Shown: positions 13,706 to 25,965 of the stretch, in pieces
How positions within the stretch are numbered: the stretch's first letter is position 1
Layout of the letters: the number at the start of each line of letters is the position of its first letter
NCBI GenBank assembly: GCA_004369085.1
Contig: ML210219.1
Span: 31,573 to 95,572 of the forward strand
Reading direction: 5' to 3'
Length of the DNA: 64,000 nt
From: Coprinopsis marcescibilis
Lineage: Eukaryota > Basidiomycota > Agaricomycetes > Agaricales > Psathyrellaceae
Position numbers and translations under genes: made by a program
Notes under the pieces: generated by a model
Database searches by the model: none
What the model was told of the DNA's origin: nothing
What the model saw: only the letters and a program-made list of their open reading frames with translations

Positions 13706-16700
13706 CTAGTTGTTCAGGCCCTGGAGCTGGACATATTCAAAGTAGTCTCCGCGTTTGGCGAGGAGCTGGTCATGAGTTCCAGATTCGCTTATTTGCCCTT
13801 CCTTGACAAAGTAGCTGCAAAAGGACAGTAATGATCAGCAACCAAATCCTTTGAAATGAAAGTTGATCCAAGAAACAAACGTACATGCAGTTGGCGTTTT
13901 GAATTGTCGACAGACGATGAGCAATTGCAATGGTCGTACGTCCCTTGGAAGCCTGATCGAGAGCAGCTTGGACGACCTTCTCAGAGTTGGAATCCAAAGC
14001 AGAGGTGGCTTCGTCGAGCAGCAGAACCTTGGGGTTGCGAAGCAAAGCGCGCGCAATGGCGATACGTTCTGTAAAGCGGTCAGCTTACACTCACCGGCGG
14101 CACGGATCCAACAAGCAACTCACGTTTCTGGCCTCCGGAAAGCTGTGAACCCTTGCCTCCGACTTCGGTGTCGAAGCCCCTGCAAAACAATATCAGATAG
14201 TGATGACTAGTAACCGGAAAAGAACATACTGTGGCAAGGAATTAATGAAATCAAGAATATTGGCATCTCGGCAAGCCTGCTCAATCTCCTCTTGAGTAAC
14301 CTCAGAATGAGGTTTGACAGCACCAAGCAAAATGTTGAATCGGACGGATCCAGAGTACAGCGTAGGCTCTTGCGAAACGAGAGCTAGTTGCTTTCGGTAT
14401 TCTTGTACATTCAACTCCGAAATCTTCTCTCCGTCGAGCTAATTGAAAAACCTAACGTGAGCAACAGATTCCAGAACTAACGTGGGAAGACCCACGTAAA
14501 TATCTCCAGCAAGAGCATCGTAGAATCGTTCAATCAATTGAATTCTAAATCAATCCTGTCAGTTTGAACGAAATCAAAGAAAAATCGATGAAACGTACAC
14601 TGTGCTTTTTCCAGATCCACTGGCACCCACCAACGCGATGTAGTTGCCGGGCAGCACCTCGAACGAAAAGTCGCGCAAAACTCGGACAGCAGGCCGGGTA
14701 GGGTATCTGAAGTGGACGTTCTGGAACCGAATGTGACCCTTGACCTTGGCAGGGTCTGGCTTCCCTCCCTCATCAGATTCAGCATCAACCTCTGGCCTAG
14801 AGTCCAATAGCTTGATGATATCCGAGCCAGCTCCTTTCGCAGATGACATATCCGGGACGAAAGAGAACACACTTCCAGCCTCGATGGCAGCAAAGGTGGT
14901 ACACTAGGTGGTTCCGTTAGGATAAGCAGGGGTACGATGCCGGACTGCAAGGAGACTCACCATAAGACCAACAAAGAACTGGAAAACGGTCGCTTCGAAG
15001 CTAGCCACGAGAATCGAGCCATACCAGAAGACCAGAGCGATAACCCAGAAGACGACAGCCTGGGAGAGAGCGTAGAGACCCTTGCTCCAGATGGAACTTC
15101 TGTTTGACCTCCTCAAAGGCTCCTCGAGACTCTTGCTGTAAATCGCCAAGCAGTCGTCTTCACGGGTGAGCGAGGCTACAGTGCGGATGGAAGCGGCAGC
15201 TTCACAGGCGAGTTGGGCAGATTCTTCGTGGGCCTTCTTGTTAGCCTCGTCCTTGAGAACGACGATGCGGAGGTGAATGTAACCGGGTGAGATCAGGAGG
15301 GGCATGCACGCTGTAAAGAGGTTGTCAGAGGATGCAGGTTTGGATATCCTTGAAGCGCATACCAATACCAACTAGACCAATCTTCCAGATGAACGCAAGA
15401 CCAAGAACGGATCCAGCGACAGTAGTAGCAATTGCCTGAACAATGGCACCGAGTGTAACACCAGCGAGACCGTTGACTTTCTGCGGGTTCTCGCTCAACT
15501 TGCTAGTCAAGCTACCAGTCTGGAATAATTCGCGTTAGCTCAAAGGGACGTCATCAGTGAGAATTGAGACATACGCTGTTTTCATCTTTGTCGAAGAATT
15601 CAACTAATCGGGCATTAATGACCTGTTTCACTCTCTCTGATAAGTATAAACTCACCATCCTGACGAAGTATAGCTTTGAAGCTCAAAGAACGCAGCCGGG
15701 CCGTTAAGACGGAAGCAACCGCATAATAGAGGTAGTTCGTAATGCCAATAGAGATGGTAGAAAGGATAGCGATGATGAACAACCAAAGAGCCGTTCGGTC
15801 GCCCTGATATCTCCGTTCGTCCTGGTCGTTGAGAGAGAATGCGTCGATCCCGAGGGCAAATACCAAGCCAAAGGCGGGGTAGACCATTCCAGAAGCTAGA
15901 CAAAAGTCGATCAGGGCTGCAGTCACCGAGTGCGATCGAGGAGCTTACCGCAAGAGAAGATGAATGCAATGGAGTAGTTCCTCCACTGGTCGCGAATGAG
16001 TAGTCCCATGCGTTTGAACAGGTAGGTTAAGCTATAAGCCCCTTGTTCTCCCCGCTCCGCTTGCTCAAGGGCACGTTTCTCAAGAATGTCGCTGGCGATA
16101 GACCGGTTGGTGTTTCGTCGACCAAGAGGCACTTCGTCTGCAGCTTCCTTTGCAATATCCTTCCCGTTCTTTTCATCTTCCTCGGAGTCCTTCTCAGAGT
16201 GTTTCGCCGCTTTTGCCTCCCGCAGTTGCTGTGCATGCACAAGGCGGGCATACGCACCATTGGCAGCCAACAGCTCGCCATGTGTTCCCGATTCGAGAAC
16301 TAGGCCATCGCCCATAACATAGATGATGTCTGCATCTTTGATAGTGGACAACCGGTGAGCAATGGATATAGTGGTGCGACCTATGATGATCCTAATGAGT
16401 AACACGAGCAGTCTCAAACAAGGAAAAGCTTACCAGAGGCAGCCTTGTCGAGTGCATCTTGTACAACACCTTCAGACTGGGTATCGAGGGCACTGGTGGC
16501 TTCGTCCAACAATAAGATCTTGGGGTCGGAGACGATAGCACGAGCGATGGCGATTCGCTGTTTCTGGCCGCCAGATAGGAGGAATCCACGTTCGCCGACC
16601 ATCGTGTCGTATCCGTCTGGTAACTTGCTGATGAACCCATCCGCGTTGGCCTTTACACAAGCCTCTTTGATGAGCGCAAACTTCTCTTCCTCAGAGGCGT

Positions 16701-18680
16701 TCTCGTGGGGAGTGTTGATGAGGCCATGGGCCACGTTTCCTTGGATTGTGGTGGCGAACAATACAGGCTCTTGTGAAACCAAACCGATTTGTGAACGCAG
16801 CCATTTGAGGTTCAGATCCTTGATATCGACGCCATCTAGCCTGACGAGGCCGGAAGTAGGGTCGTAGAAACGTTCGACGAGCGAGACGACGGTCGATTTG
16901 CCAGACCCAGATGCTCCGACCAACGCTGCTGTCTTTCCAGCCTTGAAAGTGAGAGAAAGGTTTTTCACAACTTGAACGGTAGGGCGAGAAGGGTAACTGA
17001 AATCAATGTTTTCGAGTTTGATTTCTCCGGCGACCTTCTCCGGCTTCAGTCCGCCATCGTTGGCAGAATCGATGTCGGGCACACTATCGATGGTTCTATA
17101 GAGTTTCGCGGCAGCACCTTGGGCGTGAGTGATGGCTAGAGGCGAAAATCAGCAAAGCAATTAATCAACGCAGTACTTGGAATACTCACCTTGCAGTTCG
17201 GGAGGCATGAGTGCGAGGGAGAAAGAACCAATGATGACAGCGAAGATGACGTTGACGATAGCACCGGCGTCAGCTTGAAGGACGACCTGAAGTCAGTGAC
17301 TGAAGAGTCTAAAGATAGCGTTCAACGTACAGTGTCCCTCATTAATAAGTGTTGTTCCGAAGTGGAAAGCTTAGAATGCGGTCAGTGGAGGTTTAAACCG
17401 ATTCAAAACTGTGCTCACCAAGTGCATAGGCGGCGTAGGTGACAAAAAAGAACACAGCGATTCCTCCTCCATTCCAAACGGCCGACTTCATGTCAACACG
17501 GAGGGTCTTGTCGACATGTTTGTCGTAGAGTTTGGAAAGCGTCTTCTGGGTACCGAACGCTTGGGCAGTACGAACAGTTGAGATTACCTCTTCTGCGAGC
17601 GAGCCACCTTCTGCAATGAACTTGAGACCCATCTCCATGTAATTAGAGATAAAATGGTTCATGCAGTAACCGGCAATAGCGTTGCACGGGATGATTGCCG
17701 ACATGGCAAGAGCGAGACGCCAAGATCGGACAAAGGCAAGAATATAACCGCAGAAAAATGAGGCGGTATAGTTGGCCATAAGTGCAACCTTTTCCGAGCT
17801 GCCCCGTTGGACCAGATCTAGGAGATGCCACCATTGTGAGAGAATCGTTCGATTTAATCTGGGCTGAACTCACGTGTGTCTGTTTGAATGCGAGTAGCGA
17901 CTTCTCCTGCTCCGATCTTATCAAAGTAAGCGATATCCTGGCGGAGGATTGCTTGCAAATATTTCTCCCTGACCCTCTTCGCATTGACCTCTCCGGTATA
18001 AACCCAGATATACATGTAGGTGTAGGTTGCAACAGCCATACCGACACCTATGGTGGTGTCAGCGCAGCGCACCAAGTGTTAGACTGAAACTTACCAATGT
18101 AAACAAGGTAGCTCGCATTCAGAGCCGCAGATTTGCGGAACGAATCCGCAGCTGCAGGGATTTCTGCAGCTGCTTCGAGGTTCCCTTTCCCAGCAGCTTC
18201 AAGAACCCTGCCGAAGTTGACGAAATCTTGGGTCAAATTGCCGAAAAGGATGGTCATCAGAGGCTATTACCCTCGTTAATATTCGCCGAACTAGATGCGA
18301 GCATTAAACATACCTGGGCCGAGCCCGCCACTGCTGCAGCGAACAAACCAAGAATGTCAAGCCCGATCTCGAATTTACTCGCGAACCTGCATCAAACGCG
18401 CTCATTAGCTTCGGAACTGGGCAAAAAGGTTGAGGAACACGTACCTGAACAATTCAAGGAAGCCAACTGGTGGTACCGATTCTTCTGCTGGCTTGTCGTC
18501 GGTCTTAGCCTCAACCTTTGCATCATTGATGTTCTCCGCCTTCTCGTCGAGTTCTGTCAGACTTGAAGCCTTTTTACGCGAGAACCAGCCTTTCGATTTC
18601 GTCCCTGGTGTCTCGATGGGTGCTTCCGCCTTCTTCAATGGCGCTGCAACCTCGTCGTCAACGGCGCTGCTTCTCGACAT
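13706..18680 (-). CDS. ABCB-type full multidrug exporter (P-glycoprotein/Pmd1-like), copy B
   Basis: Start ATG at 18680, stop TAG at 13706-13708; about 1,300 residues over many short introns. It is a paralogue of copy A in the same orientation, with the same (TMD-NBD)2 layout. NBD1 (about 17080-16290) has [28 protein letters not shown] and [15 protein letters not shown]2 (about 14870-13706) has [20 protein letters not shown] and [12 protein letters not shown]. The NBDs are nearly identical to copy A, while the N-terminal cytoplasmic tails (rich in Lys, Glu and Ser) and the linker after NBD1 differ clearly. Shared intron positions, for example just after GKST in NBD2, show that they arose by tandem duplication of an intron-containing gene. 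Expected at the plasma membrane; substrate unknown. Confidence 0.92.
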
Positions 18681-19241
18681 CTTAGTGGCAAGTAAAGCCC
18701 GTTTCGCCGCAAGGGTCCCAATGCAGGCTTGTTTGAGTAACTTGTGGAGTCAACGATCGCCTGTGGAGTAATCCGCTGTCTCCACTCCGCTCTCGAGGAC
18801 ACTGAAGAAGCAAGATGAGGTGGGCAAAATTCCAGAATGTATCACGACGAGATTATATACCTTTCGCCTACGACAAAAACGTCCCACAAAGTCTTCTGTG
18901 ACCTGTCATATCGCCCAGTTTCAGCCGTTGGAACCAAGAAAGTCAAGATCATTTCTTGGCGCTACAACAGCACTGATCAATTGATTTGGCCGAATGACCC
19001 TATCTGACTCAGCCTTAGCGCCTACAGCGCAGTGACGGAACCGATTCTCGTGCCACGAAGGAAAATGGATATATCAGATTTCAGCTTTGGGAAAGACAAC
19101 AATTTAACAAAATAAGGAAAGACGGTAGCAAGAGTCCTCAAGTCTTTACATAGAGAGACCAGTGTCGGAACGTAAAAATTCAGTCCTTTCTGCGGCATGC
19201 TGCGCGTTCGTCACATTAACATTAAGTGGAATGGATTTCAA
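18681..19241. other. Intergenic, promoter of ABC transporter B
   Basis: This 561-bp stretch contains the TATA element at 18853-18859 and then the 3' flank of the Rif1-like copy B gene. No coding sequence was recognised. Confidence 0.5.
18853..18859 (-). promoter_or_regulatory. Putative TATA box of ABC transporter B
   Basis: TATATAA on the minus strand, within GGTATATAATC, about 175 bp upstream of the ATG at 18680. It matches the element in front of copy A in sequence and spacing. Confidence 0.5.
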
Positions 19242-22200
19242 TCAACCTTGCTTTCCCAACTTCCGGTACATTTGCTCATCCAAGGCTTGGCTGATCTGGT
19301 TGGCCAGCCGCCTCGCCTGCATCAAATCCTCCACAGGGATCTGCGAAACACCTTCAGCCTCCGCGACAGAAACGTACGCATCTCGAAGAGCATCCAACTG
19401 CGCAGAAGAGGTGTAATGCCGGCGAAGCGGCTGCGCGTGTGGAACTGACGTTCTAATTTTGCCTTCTGCGGGGGTGGGTGCACTGTCAGGTGATGGCGAC
19501 CTGACTCTGACGTCCAAAGGTGGGGCTGTTCGAGATCTATCTCGCAAACGTGAACGGAGGGGGAACCCGGAAGACGTAATGGTAGGATCCAGAATGGGTG
19601 CATCTTCCACATTGATGACCACTTGAGAAGCCGGTCGCCTTCTCGACGTCCTATCATGAGCTGTGCCCCGGTTCATCCTGCCTGAGAAAGACAAATGGCG
19701 AGTGGTCCGGTATTGAGAATGGTTCGATACGCTTTCCTTTGAAAACGGGTCTTGTTCTTGGGTTTTCAGATGTTTGTCACCATCTGCTGCGGCGTGAGCG
19801 TTCAAGCTATCTGCGATATTTATCATTCAATTAACGAACCATAAATAAAGTGGTCCCAGGTACCCACATACATCATCGTCCGAGTCATGCTTTTGAGGTT
19901 TCTTTGTGTTTTCCATTGCAGATTTTTCATCTCCGCCGATGGATGAGCTCCTGACGTCTTGCAATCCCTCCTGGATCGCCCTGAGATCCTCCATCGAAAT
20001 CCCTGCCTCCCAAGAATCATAGTCATCCTCTAAAGGAGGAGACGACGCGGGTAATGGACTGGCGATGGCCTGAGAGAACGTGCCGAAATTGCGGTCCAGA
20101 TCACCACTCGCTCGCCGTCTCTTCCGCGGCGGTTCTGAGCCGGCGTCTTCGTCAAATTTAGGTGACATGAGCCCGCTTTCGTCGCGGTCCTCATTCCCGG
20201 TTTCATCGAATAGCCTCTTCGAAAGTGCTCCGAGCGAACCCATGGACCCTGTCCCAAGGTTCACATCGCCGGTACTCTCATAATCCAGAATATCTCGAAG
20301 GGCTTGTGGACGACCCTGGGGTTCACTACCCTTGGGAGTCGTAGACCTAGACTGCGAAGGAGTGCGTTCCATATTCTTCGAATGCTTTCGAGAGAGATTC
20401 CGACTTGAGGAAGCAGTAAGCTGATATCCATACCCAACCAACGCTCCCAAATCCGAAAATTGGCTGAACCCAGTATCAGTGGATCTGTGCATTTCCTTTG
20501 TTACAGGCGACTGGGAGTCGGATATGATCGTAGAAGGCGACTGGAAGCAATTGCTTGAGAAGGGGAATTCGCCGAGAGAGACAGTGAACACACCAGTGTG
20601 CCGATAGAGATGTCGTCACCGAGACTATCGCCAAACGTATCCCGACACGCTTTCAAGCAAGCCAGGATACCCAGAGGGCATTCTTGTTCTAGCTCAGCCT
20701 TATTGCGACACGCTTTCTTCCAAAAGTCGTAGAACGCCTCGCGTCCCTTGTTCGTTCCACCGTCTTTCCCAAACACTGAGACAAGGAAAGGTTGGAGCCT
20801 CTCCAGCGTCGAAAGTGAGATTTCCGTCGTAGCCAGAGTCTCAATGACACGCGAGTATATATCTCCGACCTAATCAATTCGTTAGTCGGGAACTCTGGGT
20901 TTTGTGGGGAACTGGCCGCTTACAAGGTTCGTGTAAGTATCCAGCGGAATTCTGTCTTTGGGATCTTCAAGCCAGACAGCCACGCTGGATTGGAAAGCCT
21001 CAACAAGGGGCAATAGGTCATCATGTGCGATATATTTGAGTTGACCTTGCAAAAGGCTGAATATATTCAGCCCAATAGCAGTGCTCGATTCGTGACCCAA
21101 ATCGTAGAGGTGCGACATGACTTCGTTGAAGAAATCCTTAAGGGCAAGGAACGGCCTTTCCGATGACGTTGGGAGATCCATTATGCATTTGAGAAGAAAT
21201 TCCAGGCAGTGAGGGGCGTGAAACAGACTAGTAGTATGTGCATCGTCAGTCGAAGAAGTTGATACAAGCTATGGAGCTTACAGATTCTGTTTTGCTTCAG
21301 GAACGTGCTGTAGGAAATGGGAGAGTACATGTTCTGTAGCAACCCCTTCCTTCGCACCTGAAGCTATCATAACTTTGAAAACTGCCTTCCACATTTCCTG
21401 CTCTGTTTCGTTCATTAGCCATGGATTGGTTGCGTTCGAATTACTGGCGGGAATTTAGACCAAGAAACAGAGTGAGTGAGAGAAACGAGCTAACCGAAAT
21501 GGAATTGTCAAAAATGACACAAAGCCAGTCCAGTGGTGTCCCTCCGCATCCAACGCCCGCTTCTGTTGACGTCCAAGCACCATCCACAATTGTCGCGTAA
21601 CCTCCAGCTGCGCCGGTTCATCCTCCTGACTTTCAGACGTCCGGCTGTGCAACACACCCAACAATGTCGTCGCGCCAACCTCGATCAACGATGCGCACAG
21701 TTCGCTCCAGTTTTTCTTGACCTTGTCCACTAAAAGGTCGAACTGGACGTTCAATATGCTGGCGAGTACGACTTCTGCCTGTGTCGGAAGCCAGGAGTCG
21801 TTGAATGAGTTGGTAAGGACCTTCCAAAGCTTCTTGACGAGAGAAAGGCGGGATTCTTGGAGACTGACGTCGGGTTCAGGTAAGATGAATCTCGTTATGT
21901 AGGAGGTAAGCGGGGTCGTTGAGGTGAGGCTGTGGTGCCCTTGAGTCAGCTGGGTTTGTGACAGCAACAGCGCTTGCCAAATGTCCCCAAGCGTACCCTA
22001 GAAAAGGAGGTGAGAATCTGGGGCGGTCGTGTTTGCGGATTACGTACCAAGGTAGTGGGGGACAAGTTTGAAAGAGAGGCGTCTGCGACCTTTGCCCATG
22101 CATTGACCAGCTCGTTCCAATGCGCATTGATCTCGGCTTCGGTGAGTGGACGAATGTGTGTAAAGCGTGAATGAGTCAGTTGTTGCTGGCCCGCTGTGAG

Positions 22201-23804
22201 AAGGGTGCCGTCGACGAGGAATTTGGGGAAGAAATCACTTGTCTCAAGTGGTGCGACAGTTCCAGCGGAGGATCCAATGGCCGACATGAGGCGTTCCAAC
22301 AATTGCAGCGCTTCGCTAACCAATGTGGCATCCTGCACGAGCTTCTTGACGATATGCACCGCCTTGGACACATTCTGTTCCACGAATTTGGTGTCATTGT
22401 TTCCTGCTTGGTGGTTGCACAGGACAGCAGCGACCAAGCAGGCCCCGACTCCTTGCCCGTTTTCCTGTGTGAGGACTTGAAACGCCTTGTCGAATTTGTC
22501 CCGCTGTTTGTCGAGACTCTTTTCGCCATCCCACCCCGCAGGCTCAAATACGCGGGAAAGGCACCAGATCATCGATTTCCATACCTCTGTATGTAGGAAG
22601 AGGATGGAACGGTTAGGGTGCTTGGATGAATGTCGTAAAGCCTTGATCACCAATTTGAGAGATTTGGGGCGGAAGAAAAGGGTACCATCTGCGAGGACTA
22701 TGAATGAGGCTAACACGCTGAGCGTCCAAAATGGGCCTCTGGTATCTTCGTCCTTCATCGATTGGGGAAAGATATCGGGCAGGAGTCGCTCGAGTTGGGA
22801 TATCGAGGAGTATGCGCCTTGACGCGAGCTATGAAACTCGAGAAAGTCGTGAACTATTTTGGAGATTTCGCGGTGGATGGCTGGCGGGCCACCAAGCAGA
22901 GCGAGTTTCGCAGTTACAAACCCGGATAGAGCGTACCCTGCTTGAATGGCGTAATCCATCCTTTCTGAGGAGAGGTGGTTAAGGATTGGAGGGAGTAGCT
23001 TGAGAAATTGCTGAAGTAGGTCTGGAGTACGGTTGAGTACGTGACGTACGGCCTGATTGAACTTTAGTTAGTGTATGCAGGGAGATCAGTCAAATGAGTG
23101 ATTATGACCTTGAATGCGGCGAGTTTGGCGGGCTCCCCACAGCCTTCCTCTATAATCGCGATTTCCAGTGAAGAAACCATGTCATTAGCTCGGGGGAGTA
23201 AGACGTTGAGTGGGAGTTGCTGGGACTGTATACACCAGAAAACTAGTGCGAGAGTTATATGGGCATTCCATGTCGGTAACAGTCTCTCTTGGCCCATTTG
23301 AACAATGTGGCGGAAGAGCTTTGCAGGGGATTTGTCTACATATATTGATCAGTTTTATCCTTGGATTAATAGCTATAACATACTGGGTAACACGGAAAAC
23401 AAGTAAGGTAGAGCCATGAAAAGCGAAGCGACTCGCAGGGCATGCTGGCATAGCATACCGCTGTTGCGTGAATTCTCGATGTCTTCTTCCGTCAAGATAG
23501 GGTTTATGAAGCTTTCTTCGTCCAAGAAAGCTTCTGAACGAGGACGAAATGTCTTTCCGCTGCGCATATCTCGGCGCAGACATTGAATTACATCTTTCCC
23601 GTGAGTTCTGAGGTATTCCAAAGCGAGTGATTCTGATTGAAAATTATGGTGGCGTAATCGGCAGTATAGTGTGTTGTAAGCTTCTATTAGGTCGTGAATA
23701 TTCGTGCCTTCCCCTTCGTTATCTTGAAGCGATTGCAGGATAGTATCAATGGGGCATGCGAGAAATGTTGGGTCCTTCGTGTGGTCCGAATCTTCTTGCT
23801 GCAT
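19242..23804 (-). CDS. Rif1-like protein, copy B (diverged paralogue)
   Basis: The stop is TGA at 19242-19244. The best start is the ATG at 23804 (MQQEDSD); an upstream exon cannot be excluded. After removing short introns the protein is roughly 1,300-1,400 residues. It aligns collinearly with copy A through its helical N-terminal part: LPLNVLLPRANDM for LPEEILLPTRDRI, QAGYALSGFVTAK for QACYALGGIAYAL, KLWKVLTNSF for KLWSSVKTAF, WSELCASLIEVGA for WAKLCATLIVDCG. The C-terminal 450 or so residues are Ser-rich, disordered and basic (EPPRKRRRAS as a likely nuclear signal). It is therefore a Rif1 N-domain protein with a nuclear-type tail. Divergence from copy A is high, so the duplication is old or the two have taken different roles. 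Which of the two is the true Rif1 orthologue cannot be decided here. Confidence 0.7.
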
Positions 23805-24468
23805 AATGTACACTGGCTTGGGTCTTCGTTTTTCTTCTAGTCTTGAGATCCGAACCCTCCAAATAAGTCTCCCAAATTCGAGTCAACAGGCGGAAGTGAC
23901 CTGGCATAAAAATACAGATTCTTCACAAGAAGATATGTACAATTCGGACAGGAATGCAGATCAAGAGTACATTTCAGAGTTCAAGTCACCTCAGACCTAT
24001 CGTGTTGGAGTTGTGACCTTCGTTCCTTGTTGAAGAGCTTGCCGTTCGGACCACCTTGAAAGTTCTGAGGCTTGCGGGCGCGAATCTTGCAGCAGGATCT
24101 TCCTCCAGATTTGCAGTTTTGTGCACTTTATGACCTCGATTTCGAGTCAGAATGGACGTTGGTGACAGCAATGATTATCGTCGGCGAGAAGGTGTTGGAA
24201 TGAGTCGAAGCTGCCAGCCTTTTGAGTCGATTAACCGCGTATAAATTAACCGGTCACCTGACCGTGGACGCGGCCAATCAATGTAAATATCGAAGAATCC
24301 TCCGAAGTTCAAGCTTAAGCTCAAGCTTCAAGGTTTGCCATTTGTATTGGACAAGAGAACCAGTCAATTGTGATTTCTAGTTCATGCATACGTCCGGAAA
24401 CTACCAGATCACAACTCTTCATACGAATTAGCATATCCGAGTCAGTTTTATTTGCAATAATGTCAGAT
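23805..24468. other. Intergenic, no gene seen
   Basis: This 664-bp stretch separates the 5' end of the Rif1-like copy B gene and the 3' end of the oxygenase gene. No conserved coding segment was found; an additional 5' exon of copy B could hide here. Confidence 0.4.
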
Positions 24469-25436
24469 CTAATCGTAGAACACCAGAGCCCTCAGTTCAA
24501 TAGATTCTCGAAGAGGCGAGCCCTCTGGCGTCGAAGGATCTTCGAAGCCTGTATGAGGGGTAAATTTAGCGACGCTTCCATCTTGGATGGAGTCAAAGCT
24601 GGGAAGGCATTTGGTGAGTAGACAAATATGACATCAGAGGCGAAAGACATACCACTTGATCAACACGATTTCTTCTGGGGTCATGGCCCTCAGGTATTTC
24701 CACTTGTGATTGGGGTTATATGTGATTCCATAGGTCTCTCCTTCGCGATCCGGGTACACCAACGTGACGGGGAGGGCATCCTTAGGATCAACACTCCGAT
24801 AATCGCACAGTGCCAATGGCCAGTCCCAGGCAGCATGCGAGATAGGTCGCCAGAGATTGATGATTTGGAAGCGTTTCTTCAATAGCTCCGGTGCGTCAGA
24901 GGCAGGCAAATGTCTGTGAACGCGGGCTACAGCAGACGCGGGTGTCTGGTCCACATGTGTTTGGGCCACGGGCTGCCGACGTTGCGGGCTATCATCGAGC
25001 TGTCCTGGACGGTTACGGCGGATGGCTATGATCGTATTCGGAGGAATAGATGACTTCTCAATACAATCCCTGGGAAAATAAAACGACAAAGCGACGTACT
25101 GTGGTCAAAGAGCACGACTCGACTTGCTCCGGTGAGTTGCTTGATGAGCTCTATGCTTTCTGGATAGTATTCTCTCTCGACCTCCTCATCGTTCTCGAAC
25201 GAGGTGTGCTTGGCTGGATGGTGGAAAAACTGGAAACCAGCAGTATCCAGGGTCACAGAGTTCTCCTTTCCTCGGAGGTTCTCGATCTCTGCGGGGTGCT
25301 CCACTCGCTTAAAGTTTCGTGGACGGTCCCCAGTTATGGGGTCGGCGTTGATGTATTGGTATGCGCGAACACCATTATCGGGCGCCACGAAATAGGTGAG
25401 GACGGCAGTGGTACTTGGAATGTCAGCAGAAGCCAT
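24469..25436 (-). CDS. AsaB/CmcJ-like hydroxylase/desaturase
   Basis: Three exons, 25436-25100, 25025-24653 and 24598-24469, join in frame to 279 residues. Characteristic segments are AVLTYFVAPDNGVRAYQYIN near the start, FDHTIRRNRPGQ, ASAVARVHRHLP, FQIINLWRPI, WPLALCDYRSVD, LIKCFDSIQDG and the C-terminal FTPHTGFED...ESIELRALVFYD. This is the family of fungal AsaB and of the CmcJ subunit of cephamycin 7-alpha-methoxylase, regarded as Fe(II)/2-oxoglutarate-type oxygenases of secondary metabolism. VHRHLP, LW and FTPHTGFEDP with PRES/LRES are the usual family landmarks. No NRPS or PKS lies nearby, so a substrate cannot be proposed. It is transcribed divergently from the guanine deaminase across 529 bp. 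Confidence 0.85.
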
Positions 25437-25965
25437 GGAAGCGATGAGAAATTACTGTCGATGTTGGGAACGAAACAGTCACATTGGCATGCTATATAGG
25501 GGCCCTTGGAGTTCTGCTGATTCATCCGTCCTGATATATAAAGAAGTGGTCAACTCATTCTTGCAGCCTCTTGCGTGCTCGAACAAAGAGTACGTTCTCC
25601 TGACTCTCTCAGCAGTATCTGACAAAGTTACACAACCTTAATCGCAGAGGAAGAGTAATCAAAATCTATTTATACAAGTCTAGTCTTAGAAAGACGGCTA
25701 CTTAAATGACAGTGCGGGAACATGTCGAGATATTGCGTCAGCGGTAGAGATTGCATGTCTAATCAATTTCTGCCTATACAGCAAACAGGTCAAGAGTTCA
25801 CGCGTATATGGCTGGCCTGGAGCTTCTGCACCTACCGCTGGCAGCGTCGACGGCAGGAATCTCAGTGAATCACCGAATCCGACACAGGAATAGCTTCGGA
25901 GTTTGCCGAATCGCGACTATATCCGAAGTGATAGGGGCCATTTACTAACTGGTCTCCCACCTGCC
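25437..25965. promoter_or_regulatory. Shared divergent promoter region
   Basis: This 529-bp stretch lies between the start codons of the oxygenase (-) and the guanine deaminase (+). It holds a TATATAG element for the minus-strand gene at 25492-25498, about 56 bp before its ATG, and a second TATATA run near 25534-25541. No coding sequence was recognised. Confidence 0.5.

Noticed and set aside
1..23804. A large inverted duplication carrying Rif1-like and ABCB genes together
   Set aside because: The orientations do not fit a single inverted duplication, and the Rif1-like copies are far more diverged than the ABCB copies, so separate events are more likely.
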